Shown here: positions 27,437 through 32,542 of the stretch, piece by piece | How positions within the stretch are numbered: position 1 is the stretch's first letter | Layout of the letters: every line of letters starts with the position of its first letter | Assembly (NCBI GenBank): GCA_021826065.1 | Contig: JAKADY010000036.1 | Span: 1-32,542, forward strand | Length of the DNA: 32,542 nucleotides | DNA from: Pseudomonadota bacterium | GTDB lineage: Bacteria > Pseudomonadota > Gammaproteobacteria > Burkholderiales > Thiobacillaceae | Direction of reading: 5' to 3' | Position numbers and translations under genes: made by a program | Notes under the pieces: generated by a model | Seen by the model: only the letters and a program-made list of their open reading frames with translations | Databases searched by the model: none | Told to the model about the DNA's origin: nothing

Positions 27437-28729
27437 ATGAGCCAACGCACCGCCAAGATCACCTTCAGCGACAGCGACCAGACCATCGAACTGCCCGTGT
27501 TGGAAGGCACGCTCGGCAACGATGTGATCGACATCCGCACGCTGGGCAATCACGGCTACTTCACCTTCGATCCGGGTTTCATCGCCACCGCGAGCTGCGC
27601 CTCCAGCATCACCTACATCGACGGGGAAGCCGGCCTGCTCTACTACCGCGGCTATCCCATCGAGCAGCTGGCACAGCACTCCGACTTCATGGAAGTCGCC
27701 TATCTCCTGCTCCGTGGGGAACTCCCAACGGCGCAGCAGAAGGCGGAGTTCGTCGCCACCGTGCGTCATCACACCATGCTGCACGATCAGATGGCGACCT
27801 TTTACCGTGGTTTCCGCCGTGATGCCCATCCGATGGCGGTCATGGTCAGCATGGTGGGGGCCATGTCGGCCTTCTATCACGACTCCTCCAATCCCTTCGA
27901 CCCCGAGCAACGCGACGTCGCAGCCTTTCGTCTGCTGGCGAAAGTGCCCACCATCGCCGCCTGGAGCTACAAGTACAACCAGGGTCAGCCCTTCATGTAT
28001 CCGCAGAACCGGCTCGGTTATACGGAGAACTTCCTCTACATGATGTTCGCCACGCCCTGCGAGGCGTATGAACCCAATCCGATCCTGGCCCGCGCACTGG
28101 ATCGCATCCTCATCCTGCACGCCGATCACGAGCAGAACGCGTCGACTTCAACGGTGCGGGTGGCCGGCTCCTCCGGCGCCAACCCCTTCGCCTGCATCGC
28201 CGCCGGTATCGCCTCCTTGTGGGGTCCATTGCATGGCGGGGCCAACGAGGCGGTCCTGAAAATGCTGGAGGATATCGGCGACGTCTCGCGCATCGGCGAG
28301 GTGATCGCCCGCGCCAAGGACAAGGCGAGCGGCTTCCGCCTCATGGGCTTCGGTCACCGCGTCTACAAGAACATGGACCCGCGCGCCGCCATCATGCGCC
28401 AGACCTGCTATGAGGTGCTCGACGAGCTGGGGCTGCATGACGATCCGCTATTCCGCATCGCCCTGAAACTCGAAGAGATCGCCCTGCAGGATGACTATTT
28501 CATCCAGAAGCGGCTCTATCCCAACGTCGATTTCTATTCCGGCATCGTGCTGAGGGCCCTGGGCATCCCCACCTCCATGTTCACCGCCATCTTCGCCCTT
28601 GCACGCACCGCCGGTTGGGTCGCGCAATGGCACGAGATGGTCTCCGCCGAGGGTCACAAGATCGCGCGGCCGCGCCAGCTCTACACCGGCCCCACGCGCA
28701 GGGACTATGTGCCGATCGAACTGCGCTGA
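27437..28729 (+). CDS. gltA: Citrate synthase, type II (GltA)
   Basis: 430 residues, condensing oxaloacetate and acetyl-CoA. The catalytic triad is visible: H266 (HGGANEAV), H307 ([12 protein letters not shown]) and D365 (YPNVDFYSG), matching E. coli H264, H305 and D362. The N-terminal beta domain ([21 protein letters not shown]) and [21 protein letters not shown] mark the large, typically NADH-sensitive hexameric type. It lies 21 bases after sdhE and overlaps the sucA start by one base, so it belongs to the same operon. Confidence 0.98.
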   Translation: MSQRTAKITFSDSDQTIELPVLEGTLGNDVIDIRTLGNHGYFTFDPGFIATASCASSITYIDGEAGLLYYRGYPIEQLAQHSDFMEVAYLLLRGELPTAQQKAEFVATVRHHTMLHDQMATFYRGFRRDAHPMAVMVSMVGAMSAFYHDSSNPFDPEQRDVAAFRLLAKVPTIAAWSYKYNQGQPFMYPQNRLGYTENFLYMMFATPCEAYEPNPILARALDRILILHADHEQNASTSTVRVAGSSGANPFACIAAGIASLWGPLHGGANEAVLKMLEDIGDVSRIGEVIARAKDKASGFRLMGFGHRVYKNMDPRAAIMRQTCYEVLDELGLHDDPLFRIALKLEEIALQDDYFIQKRLYPNVDFYSGIVLRALGIPTSMFTAIFALARTAGWVAQWHEMVSAEGHKIARPRQLYTGPTRRDYVPIELR

Positions 28730-31416
28730 TGGGTGAAAGCGCCTATCATTCGGGCAACGTCGAATACCTGACCAGCCTGGAGCGGGGGAGGCCCGCGGCG
28801 CCGGTCAGGCTCGCGCCGGAACCGACCCGGCGTGACATCCTGCCACCACCCTCCGAGCTGCCGCTGCAGCAATGCGAGGCGCGTCAGGTCGCGGTACTCC
28901 AGCTCATCAACGCCTACCGGTTCCACGGCTTCCGGCGCGCCAACCTCGACCCCCTGGCCCTGCAACCGCTGCCCGAGGTCCCCGAGCTCGACCCGGCCTA
29001 CCATGGCCTGACCGCGAGCGATCTCAACGAATCCTTCGAGACAGGCTCGCTGGCGGGGCCGCCGCGCGACACCCTGCGCAACATCCTCGCCCGCCTCAAG
29101 GACGCCTATTGTGGGACGCTGGCGGCCGAGTACATGTACCTGAGCGACACCAACCAGAAGCGCTGGCTGCAGCAGCGGCTCGAAAGAGGGGCCGGCCTGC
29201 GCCCGGTCGACAACGCCCGGCGCCTCTGGCTGTTGCGCCAGCTCACCGCGGCCGAGACCCTGGAGAAGGTAATCCATGCCCGCTACGTCGGGCAGAAGCG
29301 TTTCTCGCTGGAAGGCGCCGAGGCGCTCATCCCCCTGCTCAACTACCTGGCCGAGCTCGCGGCCGAGGCCGGTATCCAGGAGATCGGCCTGGGCATGGCC
29401 CACCGGGGCCGGCTCAACGTCCTGCACAATGTCCTCGGACGCTCCGCGCTCGCCTTCTTCGAGGACGAGTCCGCCGTGCTGCCCGAGGGGGCGCTCACCG
29501 GCGACGTCAAATACCACCAGGGCTTTGCCATGACCGTGCAGACCCAGGCGGGCCCCGTCCGCCTGGCCCTGGCCTTCAACCCGTCGCATCTGGAGATCGT
29601 CGACCCGGTGGTCGAGGGATGGGTGCGCGCCCAGCAGCAGAAGCGCGGCGACCGAGACGGCAGTCTGGTCATGCCGGTGCTGATCCACGGCGACGCCGCC
29701 ATCGCCGGCCAGGGGGTGGTGATGGAGACCCTCAACATGTCGGCCACCCGTGGCTTCACGACGGGTGGTACGGTGCACATCGTCGTCAACAACCAGATCG
29801 GCTTCACCACCTCGGACCCGCGTGACGCCCGCTCCAGCCTCTACTGCACCGATGTGATGAAGATGGTCGAGGCGCCCGTCCTGCACGTCAACGGCGACGA
29901 CCCGGAGGCGGTGCTCAGAGCGGTGCAGATCGCCTTCGATTTCCGCATGGCCTTCCGCCGCGATGTGGCGATCGACCTCGTCTGCTACCGGCGGCTCGGT
30001 CACAACGAGCAGGACGAGCCCATGGTCACCCAGCCGGCGATGTACCGCAAGATCCGCGCCCACACGCCGGTGCGCGCCCTGTACGCCGAGCGGCTGCAGG
30101 CTTTGGGCCTAACCACGGCCGAAGCGGCGGATGGGATGATCGAGGATTACAAGAAGGGCTTGGAAGACATCCCCGCGCTCCCTGAGCGTCCCTACACGCC
30201 CTATGTGGCGGACTGGCGGCCCTATCGGGGCAAGGACTGGCGCACACCAGCGGTGACGGCAGTCCCCCTCGATCGACTGCGGACGCTCGGCGAGCGGCTC
30301 ACGACGTTGCCGGCGGGCTTCGAGCTGCATCCCCGGGTGTTGATGGTGATGGAGGCACGCCGGCAGATGGCCGCCGGGCGCATGCCCCTGGACTGGGGCA
30401 TGGCCGAGTCCCTGGCCTATGCCACGCTGCTCACCGAGGGGCATGGCGTGCGTCTAACCGGCCAGGATTCCGGGCGCGGCGCCTTCTTCCACCGCCACGC
30501 GGTGCTGCACGACCAGGCGAGGGATCGCTGGGAGGACGGGATTTACGTCCCCCTGCAACACCTGAGCCCGGATCAGGCGCACTTCCTGGTGGTCGACTCC
30601 CTGCTGTCAGAGGAGGCGGTCCTGGGCTTCGAGTATGGCTATGCCAGCGCCTCACCGCTGGAGCTGGTGATCTGGGAGGCCCAGTTCGGCGATTTCGCCA
30701 ATGGCGCCCAGGTGGTCATCGACCAATTCATCGCTGCCGGCGAGGCGAAATGGGGCCGGCTCAACGGCTTGGTGCTCTATCTGCCGCATGGCTACGAAGG
30801 GCAGGGGCCGGAACACTCCTCGGCCCGGATCGAGCGCTTTTTGCAGCTCGCCGCCCAGGACAACATGCAGATCGTGCAGCCCTCGATGCCCGGCCAGCTC
30901 TTCCATGTCCTGCGCCGTCAGCTCCTGCGGCCCTACCGCAAGCCGCTCATCCTGTTCACGCCCAAAAGCCTGTTGCGGCATCCCGATTCGATCGCCAGCC
31001 TGGAGGAATTGGCCACGGGCGCATTCGCCCCCGTGCTGGAACCCCGGCCCCAAGATGACGCCCGCGTGCAAACGATCATCGTCTGCAGCGGGCGGATCTA
31101 TTTCGATCTTGAAAAAAGGCGCGAGGGTCGCACGGATTACGCAATCATCCGCATCGAGCAGTTCTATCCCTTTCCGGACAGGGAATTGGCGAACGCACTG
31201 GGGCGTTACCCCAATGCGAAAAGTCTGCTGTGGGTCCAGGACGAGCCGCAAAACCAGGGTGCCTGGCGATTCATGGCCTACCACCTGCGTCAGCTCAGTG
31301 CTTTACCCATCCGCTATGTCGGCAGGCCGGAATCCGCTTCGCCCGCCACGGGCTATCACGAAATGCATCAGGCGCAGCTGGAACGCATCCTGCAGGAGGC
31401 CTTTGCGCAGGCATGA
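28729..31416 (+). CDS. sucA: 2-oxoglutarate dehydrogenase E1 component
   Basis: 895 residues; thiamine-diphosphate-dependent decarboxylation of 2-oxoglutarate. The N-terminal NAYRFHGFRRANLDPL and the long core GMAHRGRLNVLHNVLGR, FNPSHLEIVDPVVEG, the TPP/Mg segment HGDAAIAGQG followed by NNQIGFTT, and the C-terminal transketolase-like half (LTGQDSGRGAFFHRHAVLHDQ; LPHGYEGQGPEHSSARIERFLQL) are all complete. The ATG lies in the gltA stop codon (TGATG). No sucB (E2) or lpd (E3) gene follows, although they usually adjoin sucA. They must be elsewhere if the complex is functional. Confidence 0.97.
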   Translation: MGESAYHSGNVEYLTSLERGRPAAPVRLAPEPTRRDILPPPSELPLQQCEARQVAVLQLINAYRFHGFRRANLDPLALQPLPEVPELDPAYHGLTASDLNESFETGSLAGPPRDTLRNILARLKDAYCGTLAAEYMYLSDTNQKRWLQQRLERGAGLRPVDNARRLWLLRQLTAAETLEKVIHARYVGQKRFSLEGAEALIPLLNYLAELAAEAGIQEIGLGMAHRGRLNVLHNVLGRSALAFFEDESAVLPEGALTGDVKYHQGFAMTVQTQAGPVRLALAFNPSHLEIVDPVVEGWVRAQQQKRGDRDGSLVMPVLIHGDAAIAGQGVVMETLNMSATRGFTTGGTVHIVVNNQIGFTTSDPRDARSSLYCTDVMKMVEAPVLHVNGDDPEAVLRAVQIAFDFRMAFRRDVAIDLVCYRRLGHNEQDEPMVTQPAMYRKIRAHTPVRALYAERLQALGLTTAEAADGMIEDYKKGLEDIPALPERPYTPYVADWRPYRGKDWRTPAVTAVPLDRLRTLGERLTTLPAGFELHPRVLMVMEARRQMAAGRMPLDWGMAESLAYATLLTEGHGVRLTGQDSGRGAFFHRHAVLHDQARDRWEDGIYVPLQHLSPDQAHFLVVDSLLSEEAVLGFEYGYASASPLELVIWEAQFGDFANGAQVVIDQFIAAGEAKWGRLNGLVLYLPHGYEGQGPEHSSARIERFLQLAAQDNMQIVQPSMPGQLFHVLRRQLLRPYRKPLILFTPKSLLRHPDSIASLEELATGAFAPVLEPRPQDDARVQTIIVCSGRIYFDLEKRREGRTDYAIIRIEQFYPFPDRELANALGRYPNAKSLLWVQDEPQNQGAWRFMAYHLRQLSALPIRYVGRPESASPATGYHEMHQAQLERILQEAFAQA

Positions 31417-31551
31417 CCGTTCACCGCGTTGCGGTTGCGGCAAATAGGGCAGCCGATCGGCTGGGGGAAAACACCGGTCGACTCGGCACAGGCGGTGGAA
31501 CCCGACCCTGCGGTTGGCTTCGTATCCTTTGCCGCCCTTATCCGAATCGAC

Positions 31552-31596
31552 CGGTCATTGGACGATCGGTCAGTCAGTCACTGATTGGAATGACCG
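31552..31596. terminator. Imperfect long palindrome between convergent sucA and H-NS-type genes
   Basis: CGGTCATT (31552-31559) pairs with AATGACCG (31589-31596). Between them TCGGTCAGT and ACTGATTG can pair further inward. It lies in the 193-base convergent gap, close to the end of the H-NS-type gene, so it may act on both transcripts. No T-run. The rest of the gap holds no credible gene; an ATG overlapping the sucA stop opens a 104-codon frame with no family match. Confidence 0.4.
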
Positions 31597-31609
31597 CCGT
31601 CGATGCTCT

Positions 31610-31912
31610 TCAAATGGCGAAGTCGGCCAGCGACTTGCCTTGGGCCAGGGCCTGCACCAGCCAACCGGGTTTGCGGCCCTTCCCGGTCCAGGTCTCGCCC
31701 GTGGCGGGATTACGGTATTTGGCTTGACCCACGCCGGCCTTGGCGCGGCCACGGCGGCGCCCGCCAGCCCCGAGGTCCTGCAGGGTAATGCCGTATTCCG
31801 CCATTTTCGCCTTGATCTCGGCGATGACAGCGGCGATTTCTTGCTGCCGTGCCTCTTCGGCCTGTTTCTGAAGCGCGGCGATCTGTTCTTGCAGTTCTTT
31901 GTAGCGCGACAC
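31610..31912 (-). CDS. H-NS family nucleoid-associated protein
   Basis: 100 residues. An N-terminal coiled-coil oligomerisation segment (YKELQEQIAALQKQAEEARQQEIAAVIAEIKAKMAEYG) is joined by a Gly/Arg-rich linker (AGGRRRGRAKAG) to the C-terminal DNA-binding motif YRNPATGETWTGKGRKPGWL and LAQGKSLADFAI. This is the short H-NS/BpH3/MvaT-like plan that silences AT-rich DNA through minor-groove contacts. Start GTG at 31912 with AGGAG 6-7 bases upstream. The AT-rich upstream region is a likely autoregulatory target. Whether it is the main chromosomal H-NS or an accessory paralogue cannot be told. Confidence 0.93.
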   Translation of the reverse strand: MSRYKELQEQIAALQKQAEEARQQEIAAVIAEIKAKMAEYGITLQDLGAGGRRRGRAKAGVGQAKYRNPATGETWTGKGRKPGWLVQALAQGKSLADFAI

Positions 31913-31933
31913 GTCTAGCTCCTTTCGCTGTGC

Positions 31934-31949
31934 ATGCCACCATTGGCAT
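31934..31949. promoter_or_regulatory. Palindrome in the leader of the H-NS-type gene
   Basis: ATGCCA and TGGCAT flank CCAT, 22 bases before the GTG and between the start codon and the predicted promoter. It could be an operator or a leader hairpin. Confidence 0.35.
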
Positions 31950-31955
31950 TGTTTA

Positions 31956-31986
31956 ATTATATTAAATATACGTGGGTATGTCGCAA
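31956..31986 (-). promoter_or_regulatory. Predicted promoter of the H-NS-type gene
   Basis: On the minus strand a consensus -10 TATAAT (31956-31961) stands in a very AT-rich patch (31950-31970), unlike the rest of the window. A weak -35, TTGCGA (31981-31986), lies at a long 19-base spacing. The patch is also the kind of sequence an H-NS protein binds. Confidence 0.45.
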
Positions 31987-32083
31987 CTTCTCGGGCATGT
32001 CTGGCGGATCAACTTCTGACTATCGGCTGGCGGTAAAGACGAACCGGCGGGATCCGGGTGATTTTCAGGTCAGGGAACCCGGG

Positions 32084-32192
32084 CGTATATCCTCTATACG
32101 CTGTCCATGCCTTGGGATCATGCGCACGGACATCAGTTGAAGGTCGTGATTGTCGACAATCGCAAACCACACGCCTCGATCTGATCGAGTGA
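32084..32192. repeat. Cluster of short palindromes in a gene-free stretch
   Basis: GCGTATA/TATACGC around 5 bases (32084-32102), the perfect 14-bp palindrome GATTGTCGACAATC (32148-32161), and CTCGATC/GATCGAG around one T (about 32176-32190) lie within about 110 bases. No frame here has a recognisable product. They may be operators or remains of mobile DNA beside MITE-like element 2. Confidence 0.35.
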
Positions 32193-32227
32193 CGACTCGT
32201 ATCTCGCATCGCCCCATGTGCTCTGTG

Positions 32228-32473
32228 TTCAACCTAAAAACCGCAGTTGACCGCTCTTATGTCTTCGTAACAGCTCGATCATGCAAGAGATTTTGCCTCC
32301 GGTCACCCTCTCCCAGAGGGTGAACACGCTACGCGCCCGCCTTCGGTCTTGTACGCCCGTCTGGCTGCGTTGCTCCTCCTTGCAGGCAGCCCACCCTGCG
32401 GCGTCGTCGCGCCTTGCCAGCCTGGCGTACAAGCCCGCTTTCGGGCGCGTTCAACTGCGGTTTTTAGGTTCAA
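32228..32473. mobile_element. MITE-like element 2 with 5-bp target duplication
   Basis: Terminal inverted repeats CCTAAAAACCGCAGTTGA (32233-32250) and TCAACTGCGGTTTTTAGG (32451-32468) are perfect over 18 bp. TTCAA lies directly outside both ends (32228-32232 and 32469-32473). The interior holds a hairpin TCACCCTC-TCCCA-GAGGGTGA (32303-32323) and a fold-back core from 32331 to 32450, with arms ACGCGCCCG/CGGGCGCGT and CTTGTACGCC/GGCGTACAAG. No transposase or other gene is encoded. CC ends and a 5-bp duplication match the layout of element 1. Confidence 0.8.
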
Positions 32474-32542
32474 AGGATTGGATCGGATCTTGACATCGGG
32501 ACTCTACAGCGAGTACCGAAGAGGATCTCAAGAAACATTCGC
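32474..32542. other. Right edge of window, nothing recognised
   Basis: Sequence outside the MITE-like element; too short to assign. Confidence 0.3.

Noticed and set aside
28705-30063. 452-codon minus-strand frame
   Set aside because: Antisense to gltA/sucA; the composition is that of a GC-driven shadow.
31413-31727. 104-codon frame whose ATG overlaps the sucA stop, considered as a sucB remnant
   Set aside because: The first residues (MTVHRVAV) only vaguely recall an E2 start. There is no lipoyl-domain DKA motif, and most of the rest is antisense to the H-NS-type gene.
32281-32493. 70-codon plus-strand frame at the right edge
   Set aside because: It lies almost wholly within the fold-back core and right end of MITE-like element 2, so it is not a credible gene.

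Overview
The window is high-GC, gene-dense bacterial chromosome. Its gene content fits a gammaproteobacterium, possibly of the Chromatiales (sulfur-oxidiser) type: orn divergent from a strand carrying rsgA, an sdhCDAB-sdhE-gltA-sucA run, small periplasmic c-type cytochromes, a secreted DsrE-like protein, a DUF302 protein and a double-length UvrA. The family placement is inference; no rRNA or tRNA gene is present to confirm it. Layout: (1) 1-5294, minus strand: a double-length uvrA (3' end outside the window) coupled to a small unknown gene with an internal duplication. (2) 5611-11297, mostly plus strand: a small uncertain ORF, a beta-CASP metallo-beta-lactamase-fold RNase-like protein, a convergent lipoprotein gene, a monohaem cytochrome c, then hslR, an FAD oxidoreductase, a DJ-1 family protein and a CBS-domain protein. 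(3) 11388-14927, minus strand: an M48 metalloprotease, a second cytochrome c, phhB, rsgA and a secreted DsrE-like protein. (4) 15032-18202, plus strand: orn and an alpha-glucan phosphorylase. (5) 18203-18956: a repeat-bearing gap. (6) 18957-31416: central carbon metabolism, with acnA plus a DUF302 gene on the minus strand, and a short malic enzyme, sdhCDAB, sdhE, gltA and sucA on the plus strand. The sdhC-sucA genes overlap by 1-4 bases or lie about 20 bases apart, so they look like one transcription unit feeding the TCA cycle and respiratory chain. sucA is not followed by sucB or lpd. (7) 31610-32542: an H-NS-type gene with an AT-rich promoter region, several palindromes and a mobile-element remnant. 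The most interesting non-coding content is repetitive. Two MITE-like elements (about 227 and 236 bp) each have perfect 17-18 bp terminal inverted repeats starting with CC, an apparent 5-bp target duplication and a GC-rich fold-back core. One lies just upstream of the malic enzyme gene, the other at the right edge. There is also a REPIN-like pair of hairpins at 18690-18787. A third, G/C-rich palindromic repeat family occurs in the 18.9 kb gap and twice inside uvrA, where it keeps the frame and adds residues to the protein. No CRISPR array, prophage or defence system was found, and most of the window is ordinary housekeeping sequence.
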